This document shows positions 20,820 to 32,506 of a stretch of 64,000 bases of DNA, piece after piece. The notes under the pieces were generated by a model. That model saw nothing but the letters and a program-made list of their open reading frames with translations, was not told the origin of the DNA and searched no databases. Origin of the DNA: Bufo bufo (Eukaryota > Chordata > Amphibia > Anura > Bufonidae); NCBI RefSeq assembly GCF_905171765.1, contig NC_053394.1:162781183-162845182 (forward strand). Reading direction: 5' to 3'. Made by a program: the position numbers and the translations under genes. Within the stretch, counting starts at the first letter, position 1. Every line of letters begins with the position of its first letter.

Positions 20820-21871
20820 TTGAGAGAACTTCGGCTAGAAGTGTCCCAGATGAAGACAGGATCACCCTGGCCTCCGAAAATGACCCCAGCGCCCTGCGCC
20901 ACTCCACCCAGGATAACTCAAGTGTGGGGGCTCATCAAAAGAGGGCCCCTCTGCTTGGCTTGTCGACAGTATGGACATATGGCCAGAGAGTGCCCAGAAC
21001 AGATGAAGTTTCAGTCAATGTTAATCTTCCGACTCCCACAGTAGCTGGGTGTCCTGCGACTGTACACCAGAAGCTAAGCCCTATGCATGAGGAACACAAC
21101 CTTTATGCCAGCAGCCCCGTTATGGAAGCCGAATTGGAAGGCCAGAAGATACGCTGCCTAGTTGATACAGGGTCGGAGTGCACCCTTATGCCTCTGGAGT
21201 TCTTCTAAAGACACTTTGGACATATGATGGAGCCGGAGGACGGGAGCGTCTTCAGGCTGACAGCTGCGAATAACAGAGAGATATACGTCCGAGGGATAGT
21301 CTGGATGCGGGTCCGACTGTTTGGGCAAGGCGTCGGCAAGAAGGGGGTCGTGCTGGTGGACCATTCGTCCCGGAGAGGGATGGACGTGACGCTAGGTATG
21401 AACGTGCTGAGAGACCTAGATCATCTGTGATGCCAAAGAAGGGCTGAAGTATTGGCAACAGGCCACCACACACCGGCCAACCCAGAAGGTTCTACAGCAG
21501 ATGGTGAGGAGCTGTAGTCTGCACCATAAGAGCAACATGTCCGGCCGGCCCATTGGACACGTGAAGGTGCCGCGGAGGACCCCGGTGAAGATCCCACCTC
21601 AACAAGAACAAATATTGATGCTGCCGGTGGGGGCTGGACGACAACTGAATGGACTGGAGGTCCTGATCGAGCCCGCTTACCAAGTGGAGATTCGGACTCA
21701 CCCACTGGTAGCCTGGGCCCTTGCTATTGTGAAGGATGGATGCGTGCCTGTATGCTGCCTCAGTGTTGAAGACTACAAGTTAACTGTTCCTGGGAATACC
21801 TTGCTGGCCAAAGTTTATGTGTCCGAAGGGGATATCCCTCAACAAAGGATCTTCACGCTACAGCCAGATAG

Positions 21872-22559
21872 TGTAATGGGGTGCTGAAGGCGCACTCAGT
21901 CTCCCATCAGCCGCAGACCTGCTGCTTAGCTTCGGGAGCGAGGATCTGTGTTTGACCTCGTTCCCAGGGCGGCTTTGCTAGCTGGGATGCTCCCTGCTCC
22001 TAGGTCTGCCTTGAGCGCCGAGCTGATCACTCGGTGCTCAACTGGTCGGTCTGTCGGTCATGTGACGCTGGCCACGTCACATGACCCTCACTCCCCACTG
22101 TAAATACAGGCAGCCTGCTGGCCACAGGTTTCCTGTTAATTTAGCTTCCTGGCGTTTGTTGGATACCTGTATACTTACCTGATCCTGTTCCCTGACGATC
22201 CTTTGCCTGCTCCTCCTGTACTGCGCATTCTCCTGGTATTTTGACCCTGGCTTCCACCTGACTATTCTTTGCGGACTCCTTTGGTACTTCTCGACTCTCC
22301 TGGTATTTATGACCCCGGCTTCTCCTGACCATTCTTTGCTTATCACTCTGTACTGCGTTGTCCTCTTGGTTTTGACCCGGTCCGTTCACTATCCGTTATT
22401 TGTCTTGTCTGTCCTCCCCGCACGTATCCTAAGTTAGGGACTGCCGTCCAGTTGTCCCCTGTCATCAGGACTCGTGAGGCAAGTAGGCAGGGCCAGGGGT
22501 GAGGGTGGAGCGCAGTGGTCACTATCCTCCCCCCTGTGTGTGTGTACGTGACCGTTACA
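21872..22559. repeat. Solo LTR with 5-base duplication
   Basis: The block starts TGTAATGGGGTGC and ends ACGTGACCGTTACA. It is flanked by the 5-base direct repeat GATAG (21867-21871 and 22560-22564). The ends are short inverted repeats with TG...CA. Its internal region and second LTR were probably lost by LTR-LTR recombination. It interrupts the linker region of the plus-strand gypsy element. Confidence 0.85.
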
Positions 22560-22634
22560 GATAGGAGATCAGCCTGGACCTATGCTGTAGAGGACCATCA
22601 AAGGGAGACCCTGACAGCGGAGTAGAACAGTCGC

Positions 22635-23692
22635 ATGATCAAGACTCCAGGAAAACAGAAGTTGTTGGAAGACACCCTTTGGGAATTTCAGAAGGCATTC
22701 TCAAGACATGATGAGGACTTCGGGTCTGCTTCCGCCATCGAAATCCCCACCGTCGATGCTGCACCGATCAGGGAGCGTTACTGGCAATTCCCACCTAAAA
22801 TGTACCGGGATGTGAAGGATATGGTGGCCAGCATGTTGGAAAACCAGGTGATCCAGGAGAGTCAAAGTCTTTGGGCTGCTCCAGTAGTCTTGGTGTGGAA
22901 GAAAGATGGGATGCCTACCACCTTCTGCGGATTGAGAAGTCGTTGTCCGCCCTGAGTTCTTCTCGACTCTTAAACCTGGCCAGTGGGTATTGGCAGATAC
23001 CGGTGGCCAAGAAGGACAAAGCTAAGACGGCCTTCATCCTACCTATGGGACTCTACGAGTTCAACCGTATGCCGTTTGGCCTGTCCAATGCCCCTGGAAC
23101 ATTCCAGTCGTTGATGGAGCACTGTCTGGGGGATCTGAACTTTGAGTTGGTATTGATATACTTGGACGACATAGTAGTGTTTGGGGCCTCCTTTGAGGAT
23201 CACCTCCAGAAGCTGATACAGGTCCTAGGACAGCTGTGAGACCATGGGCTCAACATCAAGCCCAAAAAGTGCTAACTGTTTCGACAGCAGGTTCTGGCTT
23301 ATGCACGGTTTGACACCCCATTCTTGCTGTACACTGACGGAAGTCTACATGGTCTGGGGGCCGTGTTATCCCAAGTCCAGGATGGACGTGAGAGAGTCAT
23401 TGCCTATGGCAGCCGGTTTCTGAGGGAATCAGAGCGCAACCCTGACAACTATAACTCCTTTAAATTGGAACTACTGGCACTGGTGTGGGACATGACTGAA
23501 AGGTTTGCGAAGTACCTGACAGGTGCAGAGGTGACCGTGATTATGGACAACAACCCATTAGCACATCTGGAAAATGCCAAGCTTGAAGTGCTTGAGCAGA
23601 GGTGGTTGGCTTGCCTTTCTAAGTACCAATACCGCGTCAAGTTCCGGTCAGGTAGGGAGAACAGCAACGCCGATGCACTCGAGTCCCTGTAG
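22635..23692 (+). pseudogene. Gypsy RT-RNase H, plus strand, broken
   Basis: This is the pol core of the second gypsy element: RT N-terminus at 22635-22955, palm with catalytic YLDD in 22871-23239, and RNase H in 23324-23692. There is a frameshift plus deletion at about 22.93 kb, where the conserved YRKLN-type region is missing. A stop at 23237-23239 and another frame break separate RT from RNase H. RNase H keeps the first catalytic aspartate (TDGS). Confidence 0.88.
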
Positions 23693-23940
23693 GGTTGTCG
23701 ACTCAGAGTGCCGATGAGGAGCTAGAGGACACTGAAACTCCTTATCTTGGTCAATTACCCATGTTCCAGGACGTGACACATTCAAGTTGGGTGGCATCCA
23801 GGATGCCCATTGTGCTGGGATAGACGTTGGCTTTTAGGGAGAGAGTTCAGAATGGCTGCCAGGACCTGTGGAAAGTGAAAGAATGGGTCCGGACCAAGAT
23901 CTGGCCTCGGCCAGAAGAGTCTGACTCCAGAGGGCCAAAA

Positions 23941-24745
23941 GTTGTTGAGGCAGTCGGATAATCTGACTGTTATCCAGTCATTTATTGTCTGTTCCCAGCA
24001 TTTGTTGTGTTCAAATTTACCACGTTTAAGTAAAATTCGGTTTTGGCAAAAGCTGGTGGTGGAGTTGTTTTCCTTGTTCGTGACTTCGCTGTATCCTGGG
24101 GAGCTCACCCCGGTACACGGCCTACAGTAGTTACAGAAGCAGGATGTAACCTGAAAATCAGTCTACCGTACATATGGCCATTTTATGTACTCGCCATGGC
24201 ACCTGAGGATCCGTGGAGCAGCATTACAGTTGCAGTGTTGTGGGCCTGGAGGAGCCACATACACCATGTACTTCCATAAAGAGCCTCAGTAAGGTCTGAA
24301 CTCCTTTAGAAATGCAGTCTGTCAGCCTGGAATCCTATCTATAATATCATACAGGAGTATATATTCTTCTTTAGATACATTTTTGGAGGCATGGCTAGGG
24401 GACAACTAGTTGCTAATCGCAACTGACATATTTTTAAGAGAATAGAATGGGTTATGAGATCACCTAGTGGACAGGATCTTGGGTGCAAGTTATTAGATTG
24501 ACAAAGGGCCTGGATTCACCCCTAGCTAAACTTAAAGGGCTTATCCCATGATGGATGTAAAAAAATGAAAACCAGACATCATACAGTACATGACAATGTC
24601 TTTCTAACAAAGCTAGAACAGGCCACGGACCTCACATGGATTCAATGCAACACCATTTATTGCTCCAATTTATCTGCTAGATTTATTTTAAGCTAGCAGG
24701 TCAAGGGTGTATTCTTTCTGATGCAGCTCTCTCATGATCACTAGT
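23941..24745. other. Unclassified stretch, no gene recognised
   Basis: No protein family could be read on either strand. The part around 24530-24640 (AAAGGGCTTATCCCATGATGG onwards) looks like an interspersed repeat, but I cannot name it. The gypsy integrase expected here is missing. Confidence 0.35.
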
Positions 24746-25200
24746 GATGAGCAGCAGGTCCCATATTCGAATTCGCAATATTTTGCGAATATGTGGTAGA
24801 ATATTCGCCACATATTTGCAAATTTACATTTTCAAAATTTTTTCGCGATTGCGAAAAATCTGCAATGTAAAAATCGCGTAATGTTATAGAATATAGTGCT
24901 ATATATTTGTTTTTTAGAATATTCGTCATTTTTTTCCATCTGAAGTGAACAGTCATTGTCCCACAAGCAATTTAAGCAGGGAGGAATCATGACTTCAGGT
25001 GGAAGAAAATTACAAATATTCTAAAAAACAAATATATAGCAGTATTTAGAATATAGTGCTATATATTCGTTTTTTAGAATATTCGTCAATGGCGAATATT
25101 CTAAAAAACTAATATATAGCACTATAGAATATAGTGCTATATATTCATTTTTAGAATATTCGTCATTTTTTTTCAATCTGAAAACATGATTCCTCCCTGC
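24746..25200. repeat. AT-rich repeat built on GAATATTCG
   Basis: Many copies of GAATATTC and of ATATAGCACTATA-like palindromes occur in alternating orientation between about 24765 and 25165, so the block can fold on itself several times. It is probably a non-autonomous DNA element beginning at TAGTGATGAGC (about 24743), but the right end was not found. Confidence 0.45.
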
Positions 25201-26224
25201 TTCTTGATTGTAGGCCAATGAGTCATCAACAGCATGTCCAAGGTGTGGGGAAATGGAGGCGGACTTCTGGCATATGATCTGGAGGTGTAGTCCGATTGCT
25301 GCTTTCTGGGAAGAGGTGAACTCCTTTCTTGATAGAGTTTGGGGCTTGTGGTGTGACTCCCCTCACACGCAATACTCATCCTCGAGTTTAAGACAAGCTA
25401 TTACACTGGCTTGGGGTTCCATGGCACAATCAGTCTAATGGGAATATCCAAAAGAAATAGACGTGGTAATACCACTTATAGGAACGCACTGGCGTCTCTA
25501 GCTTTCAAATTTTGGGGGGGCACACTGGGGGCCAGGACAAAAGTAGGGGGGGCAGCTATAACAACGATACATTTACACAAGTATGCTTAGAAATGCTGCG
25601 ATACTTTACCCAATACCTAAAACCGCAACAGGGAAGAAAAAGTCTGTGGTTTAAAAAAAAAAAAACAATCACTCAGATTTCAACATGTCCTAGTTGCCTG
25701 TGGATGACACTTTTATAGGGAGGGTGATCTGTGGATGACACTGCTATGGGGGAAATCTGTGGATGACACATACCGTATATAGCATCTTATGCTATATGTG
25801 TCATCCACAGATCGACCCCATGACAGTGTCATCCCCATTTCCCCCTCCCTATAACAGTGTCATCTACAGATCTCCCTCCCGCCTCTCACAGGAGTGTACA
25901 TTTGACATTTCAAAACTGTAATCCATATCCTGCAGTAACTTTTACTTTAAATCAGGATTAAGCGGCCGCTCATCTCTACTAGTACCTTAACCTTACACCA
26001 CTCGGCTAGCTTCGGTAACAGGGCCAGGCTAAAGCCTAAAGGCACTGCCTGTTAGTTGTTACCGAGCGAGCGCTGATTTCTGCAGGTCAGAGGATACGGA
26101 TTACAGTTTAGAAGAAATGTACACTCCTGTGAGCGGTCCAGTGGCGGATCCAGAGCCTGGTCTCGGGAGGGGCACTTCCAGATTATTTTCTGTCCGCCGC
26201 CACAGAACAAGGGTGCTTATAGAA

Positions 26225-26560
26225 CAGACTACACAGTGTAGAGGTATACTGTATATTGTGTGGCACAGTGTAGAGGTATACTGTATATTGTGTGGCACAG
26301 TGTAGAGGTATACTGTGTATTGTGGGGCACAGTGTAGAGGTATACTGTATATTGTGGGGCACAGTGTAGAGGTATACTATATATTGTGGGGCACAGTGTA
26401 GAGGTATGGTATATATTGTGGGGCACAGTGTAGAGGTATACTGTATATTGTGGGGCACAGTGTAGAGGTATACTGTATATTGTGGGGCACAGTGTAGAGG
26501 TATACTGTATATTGTGGGGCACAGTGTAGAGGTATACTGTATATTGTGTGGCACAGTGTA
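26225..26560. repeat. 32 bp tandem repeat in hAT-like copy B
   Basis: About ten units of the same 32 bp repeat as copy A, in reverse complement, with the key phrase GAGGTATACTGTATATTGTG. Units alternate between TGTGTGGCAC and TGTGGGGCAC types. Long frames across it are artefacts. Confidence 0.93.
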
Positions 26561-27236
26561 TGCTATATGTGTATAACAAACATATTTCATATGAAAACTT
26601 GCAATTACTTGGCTTGACCCTTGGGGATCTTGGACACCACTTCAACACTTTGGCTGGGGGCTCGGCTGAGCTGATGTTGTGTTTTATCGTAATGAGAAAG
26701 ATTTCATAATAAGGATTTGGAGAAGGGGCAGAGGGATAACAGAGCAGGGAGAGGCTGGTGCTGCTACTAGGGGGCTGATACCATGGGGGAGTAATAAAGC
26801 CCACCATAATGCCCCCCCAGTAGAAATAATTCTCCTTATAATGTGACAATGCAAAAAATACCCCCTTGTAATGCCTCCAGTTGAGCTAATGTCCCCATAA
26901 TGTGCCAGTATAAAATACCCCTATATAGTGCCCCCAGTAAAGGCCCCCATAGTGCTCCTTTCCCCCCTTCCTCCTAGTGCCCCCCATAATGTACCAGTAC
27001 AAAATGCCCCATATATCGTGCCCCAGTAGATGCCCTCAGTGTCCTCCATAATTTGCAAGTATAAAATACCCCTTCTTAGTGCCCCCCGTAGATGACTCCT
27101 CTCCCCCTTGCCATAGTACCCACCATAATGTGTCCCAGTATAAATTGCTACTGTACAGAGCCCCCAATATAAAATACCCCTTCTTTGTGGCCTCAGTAGA
27201 TGCCCCTATAGTGCCCACCAATATGTGCCAGTAATA

Positions 27237-27670
27237 AGTGCCCCCATCATGTGCCAGTAATAAGCCCCCCATCATGGGCCAGTAATAAGCCCCCCATCAT
27301 GTGCCAGTAATAAGCCCCCCCATCATGTGCCAGTAATAAGCCCCCCCATCATGTGCCAGTAATAAGCCCCCCATCATGTGCCAGTAATAAGCCCCCCATC
27401 ATGTGCCAGTAATAAGCCCCCCATCATGTGCCAGTAATAAGCCCCCCATCATGTGCCATTAATAAGCCCCCCATCATGTGCCATTAATAAGCCCCCCATC
27501 ATGTGCCAGTAATAAGCCCCCCATCATGTGCCAGTAATAAGCCCCCCCATCATGTGCCAGTAATAAGCCCCCCATCATGTGCCAGTAATAAGCCCCCCAT
27601 CATGTGCCAGTAATAAGCCCCCCCATCATGTTCCAGTAATAAGCCCCCCATCATGTTCCAGTAACAAGAG
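27237..27670. repeat. 24-25 bp tandem repeat in hAT-like copy B
   Basis: About 17 units of CCCCCCATCATGTGCCAGTA plus ATAAG. Length differences come from the C run. The corresponding array in copy A (15850-16100) has about ten units, so the array length differs between insertions. Confidence 0.93.
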
Positions 27671-28457
27671 CCCCCCTAATGTGCCTGTAAAACTATTGTA
27701 AAAAAAAAAAAACACTTATACTTACCTCCATGTCAGCGATGTCATGCAGGCGTATGTCCCGCACTGGATGGCTCAGGCGGCGTGATGACGTCATCGCCCC
27801 GCCTGCGCCGGCCTCTGATAGGCTGCAGTCACTAGGCTGGCAGCCTATCAGAGGAAGGGGAAGGGACACGCCTCTCCCTCCCTTGCCCCGCCGCAGCACA
27901 GGCAGATGACTATGGAGATGAGCGCAATGGAAGCGCTCATCTCCCTGTGCCCGGCTGCAGCCGCTCAGGGGGCATTTTAGTTGGGGGGTCACATGGGGGG
28001 GCACAGCGTGATGTAGGGGGGGCCGTGGCCCCCTCTGGCCCCCCCTGGTGACGCCACTGTGGGGAGGCGGCAACAGTGCAGCGGGTAGCCGAAAATACTG
28101 AAACAATTGTGAATGTTTGAAATACCAGACAATTACCGGTATAAGTTATGTTATACTTGTTGGTACTCTGCCGTGTATCAGGAATGAAATATGTCAATGT
28201 ACTGTACCTTTCTTTAATTCCTGTTAATAAAGAGTTAAAAAAAAAATAGTTTTTAAGGGACAACCCCTTTTAACATCAGTCAGGATATAATAACTCACTT
28301 TTAGTTAGTTATTTCTAGATATATACGGTAATTTCTGGCACTGCACAATAATGATTTTTATGTATATATTTTTTCCTTGTGTTATATTTTTGTATGAATA
28401 GGGCAAGCTTACTTTCATTTTAATTATCACCCTGGTTTTCTCCTCCTCTGTATATTA

Positions 28458-28898
28458 GGCCTCATGACCATTGTTGTGTTCCGTTCCACAAAATGGGGTT
28501 CCGTTGTTCCGTGATCCGTTTCCGTTTTTGTTTCCGTGTGTCTTCCTTTATTTTTGGAGGACCACCAGACATAAAGGAAAGTAAAAAAAAGTCTAAGACA
28601 GGTTTGCCATGCAAATGATGGGAAAAAAAACGGACGTGGACGACAATCTTGTGTGCCTCCGCGTTTTTTAGCGGTCCCATTGACTTGAATGGGTCCGCAA
28701 ACCGTTTTCCGCGAAAAAATAATAGGACAGGTTATATTTTTTTTGACGGACTGGAACCACGGATCACAGAGACGCGGATGGCAAACGGTGCATTAGCCGA
28801 GTTTTCAACGGACCCATTGAAAGTCAATGGGTCCGCAGAAAATCACGAAAAACGGCACAACGGACACGGAATAAAACAACGGTCGTGTGCATGAGGCC
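28458..28898. mobile_element. Palindromic MITE, TTA duplication
   Basis: The terminal repeats GGCCTCATG.../...CATGAGGCC are flanked by TTA on both sides (28455-28457 and 28899-28901). Three-base TTA/TAA duplications are typical of PIF/Harbinger. The interior is a long imperfect palindrome with the phrase CCATTGACTTGAATGGGTCC and CGGAACCACGGATC-like motifs. There is no coding region. Confidence 0.65.
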
Positions 28899-29031
28899 TT
28901 AGTGTGACATCATCATTGGGCACCTGCAATTAGTGGTCCAGATATTCCTGTATGCACATTTCAATCTGGTGACATAAAGTCCCAGTAGTATTGAAGTCCA
29001 GCTCTGGATGATTCTTGTGCATTCTACATAT

Positions 29032-29310
29032 TAAAGGGGTTGTCTGGGATTTTGCTACTCATTGATTATCCTTGGAAAAAGGCATCAATATCTCATTTGC
29101 GGGGGTTCGACATCCCACACCACTGGTAATCAGCTGTTCTTCAGTAGCTCCTGCAGCAGAAGTCGGCACCAAAACTACATAGCGTCATCCATTGTGTAGT
29201 GGACAGAGCTGGTGACTGAACCGCTGCTCTCATTCTCTTCAGTGGGAGCACCCCCAGTGATCAGGTATCAATGACCTATGTTGAGGATGGACGATCAATA
29301 GTAAAAAACA
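29032..29310. mobile_element. MITE fragment, TTAA-type end
   Basis: It starts TTAAAGGGGTTGTCTGGGAT and contains mirrored phrases on ATTGAT and ATCAAT. The other end is not clear. A short piece with the reverse end (GGGACAACCCCTTTTAA, about 28257-28273) suggests the same family is present twice. Confidence 0.4.
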
Positions 29311-30120
29311 TACCCATGAAGGAATATCAAAAAATATGTACATTGTATTACACAAAATCAAGAAAAGATACAAAACACATAACTCTGGGGTAACGTCAGA
29401 AATAGGTAGCTGTATGGAAACACAGGCCTACAGCCCTACTGCCCCCGAAAAGAGTTTAATACATGTCCCAGAGAAGAAGGGGATGACAGGTGAGACCAGC
29501 TATCAAATGCAAATGTTACATAACCAAGCCTACTGTATATCCCATAACAATAATCATGTAAGAAAGAGGGACGTCCCATAATGACTAGAGGCTGGAATCA
29601 TTAAACAAATCCAAATATTAGCCCCCACTGGGCTCCCCTGTAGACATGATCAGGGGAAGAGAGCTGTAGTATAGCCAGATAAATGCCTCGACGAGCGTTT
29701 CACTCTTGTAGCTTCATCAGGAGGTCAAATATACACTGACATGGCGTCATTATATAGCGGGCTTTGGCGCCAAAAAAGATTAAACATAGGTACCTTGAGT
29801 GTAATCACTGGGGGATGCGTGCTGAGTCATCGCAGCAGTGCCGACGGGGTCAGAGGGAGGAGTGGACCGCAAACACCATGTGACCTACCATATTCATAAT
29901 ATCTTAAAGTGACAGTGCATCGTAAAAGTGAAGATACCACACGACATATAAAGACATGATCCCAAAAATATAGAAAATAAATATAATAAATAAAATACGA
30001 TCATGAATCGTCAAGTGCCTAGTGCAACGCAATTGATCAGATACCAATAATTGGAGCAGATCAATTAACATATTTCATACTGATATCACCTATGAATTAC
30101 AAATCAGGAAATATAAATCA
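29311..30120 (-). mobile_element. Penelope-like element end, minus strand
   Basis: This non-coding block has, on the minus strand, a TATA box (29756-29750) followed by a hammerhead-like fold with core CTGATGA (29720-29714). It matches the promoter/ribozyme layout of PLE ends at 3.7 kb. No coding region remains. Boundaries are approximate. Confidence 0.5.
29686..29724 (-). ncRNA. Hammerhead-ribozyme-like fold, consensus core
   Basis: Read on the minus strand: CCTC (stem I), CTGATGA (full consensus), a short stem II (about three pairs), GAAAC, a short stem III region, the cleavage triplet GTC, then GAGG pairing back to CCTC. All core bases that can be checked match the hammerhead consensus. 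A TATATAA lies 26 bases upstream. Stem II is short, which lowers confidence in activity of a single unit. Confidence 0.65.
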
Positions 30121-30179
30121 AAGTGCAAAAAACAAACCTGATTGATCAAAAAACTATACAAAAACATAAATAGTGTAAA

Positions 30180-31040
30180 ATACATCAATTTATAGTCTGT
30201 GCCATCCAGGATCTCCCATCAGATTAAGGAAAAGTCTCCACCCAGTTCGAGATTATAACAAGGTGAACCTCACCCAGGTGAACTCTATTTACTAATTAGG
30301 TAACTTCTGAAGGCAATTGGTTACACTGGAATTTACTTAGGGGTATCAGAATACAAGTGCATGCCACACAGATTTTTATTTACAAAAAATATAGAAAATT
30401 TTCTTTTTTTTTTCATTGTCTTTTCACTACACACATACTTGCTACTATGTGTTGGCCTGTCACATAAAATCCCAATAAAATATATTTAAAGGGGTATATT
30501 CCCATCATCAGTTTTCATACTTGCCTTCGTCCAGCATGACGTTCACTTCCTGGATTCGGCGGTGTTTGATTGACGTCTTCTCCAGGCCGCGATTGCGCAG
30601 AAGACTGAAGTTTTTCTCCCGGCCGGGCCGCACAATGTCCTGAACGCGCACGCCCCTGCGCATGCGCCATGGTGACTTATTCCTGGCCTGTATAGTACAG
30701 AGCCGGCATGCGCGTTCGCGGCTCTGTACTATACTGGCCAGGAAGAAGTCATCATGGCGCATGCGCGGCAGCGTGCGCGTTCAGGACATTGCGCGGCCAG
30801 GCCGGGAGAGAATCTTCAGTCTTCTGCGCAATCGCGGCCCAGCGGGATTCGACAGGAGAGGTGGCCGTAACCAGGGGAGATGAAAGACAACAATCAGGTA
30901 AGAGGAGACTTATTTTCTCAAAAAGGGTCACTGTCAAATCATTGAGATTTAACAGTGATCATTGTGATGGGAATACCCCTTTAAGTTTGTGCATGCAATG
31001 TGAAAATGGTCAAGTCATATGAATACTTTTTCAAGGATAT
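30180..31040. mobile_element. Tc1/mariner 3' end, interrupted by a MITE
   Basis: A Tc1-type non-coding end with the phrase TCACATAAAATCCCAATAAA runs to 30489 and continues after the inserted MITE at 30985 to about 31034 (TATGAATACTTTTTCAAGG). The transposase is missing. The MITE used the TTAA in this end as its target. Confidence 0.55.
30490..30980. mobile_element. Palindromic MITE, TTAA duplication
   Basis: The element begins AGGGGTATATTCCCATCATC and ends ATGGGAATACCCCT, with TTAA on each side (30486-30489 and 30981-30984). The interior is a GC-rich palindrome with GCGCATGCG motifs. A TTAA target is characteristic of piggyBac-driven movement. Removing the element restores a plausible Tc1 end. 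There is no coding region. Confidence 0.65.
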
Positions 31041-31070
31041 AAATACTGTATTTTATTTAGCTTAAAGGAA

Positions 31071-31620
31071 ACTTTAGGCTCCATTCACACGTCCGTAATA
31101 ATGGGTCCGCATCCGTAACGGGTGCAGACCAATTCATTCTCTATGGGGACGGAATGGATGCAGAGAGCACACTATGTAAAAAAATAGAACATGTCCTATT
31201 CTTGTCCGCAATTGCCAAATGTTTGCCGTTAACCAACATCACAATAATTGCAGACTAGGCCTGGAAAAGAGTCACGGCCACCTGAGAAGAGTCCTGGTCA
31301 TTCATGAATTCCTGCTCTCCTGCCCACCTGCTGATAACTGACAGTCTTCTACCGAGTTTTCTCCCTTTCTCTCTAGGAGAGAACTGACAATCATCAGCAG
31401 ATTGGTGAGAGTGCAGGAGATTATGAATAACCATGACTCTTCTCCGGTAGATGTGACTCTTTTCCAGGCCTGGGCTGCAGTGATTATGATGCTGGGTCTC
31501 AGCAACCACTTACTTTTAGCTCATGAGTGACATACCGCTGAAATCAGCATTTCTGTCACTATGTTATGCTGCCCTCAGTGAGGTCAGCATAAAGTTGATG
31601 ACAGGTTCCCTTTAAAATAG
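31071..31620. repeat. Cluster of MITE fragments and a palindrome
   Basis: 31071-31224 is one arm of a MITE (CCATTCACACGTCCGTAATA onwards). 31250-31490 is an imperfect palindrome bounded by GCCTGGAAAAGAGTCA and its complement. 31520-31615 is the end of another TTAA-type repeat (ACAGGTTCCCTTTAA). No gene is present. Confidence 0.5.
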
Positions 31621-31634
31621 AATGAACTCAATAA

Positions 31635-32007
31635 GGCCTCTTGCACACGAATGTTTATTTTTTTTATTTTTTTCCGTTTCCGTTCCGTTTTTTGCACTCC
31701 ATATACGGAACCCTTCATATCAATGGATCCGCAAAAAAAACAGAAGGTACTCCGTAAGCCTTCCATTTCCGTATTTCCGTTCCGTTCAAAGATAGAATAT
31801 GTCCTATTATTGTCTGGATAATGGACAAGGATAGGACTGTTCTGTCAGGGGCCAGCTGCTCCATTCTGCAGGACTGTTCTATCAGGGGCCAGCTGCTCCA
31901 TTCCGCAAAAAACGGAATGCACACGGACGTCATCCGTATTTTTTGCGGATCCGTTTTTTGCGGACCGCAAAATACTCAAAAAGACATACAGTCGTGTGCA
32001 AGAGTCC
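31635..32007. mobile_element. MITE with TAA duplication
   Basis: Terminal repeats GGCCTCTTGCACACGA and, at the right end in reverse, GGACTCTTGCACACGAC are flanked by TAA (31632-31634 and 32008-32010). The interior has a tandem pair of GCCAGCTGCTCCATTC and CCGTTTTTTGCGGA motifs. It belongs to the same broad type as the MITE at 28458-28898. Confidence 0.65.
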
Positions 32008-32010
32008 TAA

Positions 32011-32382
32011 CCAAGACAGAAGAGAACCACATTGTCACAATCTGTTGAAATTGCTTGGCTGCACCTGTTATGTAAAGTTCTTTACGACCTGCTGCTCATT
32101 CATATTTATGATGCAGTTTTATGGCAGGTTGTATCCACATGTTGTGGGGATGGGGGATATCAAAGCCTCTTTGCCTTTTTGCCACAGTTTTCTGTAATTG
32201 AGGGAAGACACATTTTTTTGTGCTGTGATTATGAAAAAAGGGTGCATAGAAAACACTGCAGTTGCAAAATGTTAATACAGCCTATGGCTCACTTCATATT
32301 TCTATCGGAGGCGAGGCTCCATTCAAAAATTATATTTGATGGGCACCATTATGGAAACCTTACTGAGTACGGACCCTTTATA
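32011..32382. other. Unclassified stretch, no gene recognised
   Basis: No repeat family or coding region could be identified. Open frames exist but show no known motifs. It may be unique sequence, one of few such pieces in the window. Confidence 0.35.
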
Positions 32383-32506
32383 AGACAATAGAGGAAAAGA
32401 CCGTCACTCACTGTATCTTCTGCGAATTCAAACCTTTATTGGTCACATGTAGTATAAAGTTCTGTGACGCGTTTCGGCTCACAATATGAGCCTTTCTCAA
32501 ACAGGT
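32383..32506 (-). mobile_element. PLE end fragment with degenerate hammerhead
   Basis: On the minus strand, 32504-32462 has stem I CTGT/ACAG, a mutated core (TTGAGAA), a strong six-pair stem II GGCTCA/TGAGCC, GAAAC, and GTC before ACAG. The rest of the fragment continues left to about 32383. The Ngaro element begins directly to the right, cutting off the promoter side. Confidence 0.5.

Larger units (their letters stand above)
20820..23940 (+). mobile_element. Second Ty3/gypsy element, plus strand, degraded
   Basis: In order it has a zinc knuckle CLACRQYGHMAREC (about 20960), protease CLVDTGSECTLMP (about 21160) and VTLGMNVL, a retropepsin-to-RT linker with KVPRRTPVKIPP, RT with LWAAPVVLVWKKDG, MPFGLSNAPGTF and LIYLDDIVVF (about 23150), and RNase H with LYTDGSLHGLGAVL and ENSNADALESL. 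Pieces lie in several frames with stops between. Part of the RT fingers is deleted at about 22,935. Integrase and LTRs are not seen. A solo LTR of another element interrupts it at 21872-22559, and its left end is cut by the LTR of the first gypsy element. Confidence 0.88.
25487..28059 (+). mobile_element. Non-autonomous hAT-like element, copy B
   Basis: This is a 2.6 kb element without a transposase, inverted relative to copy A at 15.5-17.9 kb. The left end is CACTGGCGTCTCTAGC and the right end, read in reverse, is CAGTGGCGTCACC, close to the CAGTGGCG-type ends of hAT families. Going right it has the 28-31 bp inverted minisatellite (25690-25890), the 32 bp repeat (26225-26560), a 24-25 bp repeat (27237-27670) and a GC-rich segment. 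A good 8-base duplication is not visible (only 5 of 8 bases match), so the superfamily rests on the ends. Confidence 0.65.
25225..28245 (+). pseudogene. L1-like LINE, 3' end, interrupted
   Basis: The plus strand at 25225-25440 encodes the C-terminal cysteine/histidine region of an L1-type ORF2 protein: CPRCGEMEADFWHMIW, then C and FWEEV. A DNA element interrupts it at 25487-28059. The LINE tail continues at 28060 and ends in AATAAAGAGTT and a run of A bases at about 28230-28245, a normal LINE poly(A) end. Only the last part of ORF2 is present; RT and endonuclease are missing. Confidence 0.6.

Noticed and set aside
25479..28067. 8-base target duplication for hAT-like copy B
   Set aside because: Flanks TAGGAACG and TGGGGAGG match at only five of eight positions.
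32011..32391. ORF of 119 codons that might be a small host gene
   Set aside because: No domain, no splice signals recognised, and it lies between repeats; support is too weak.
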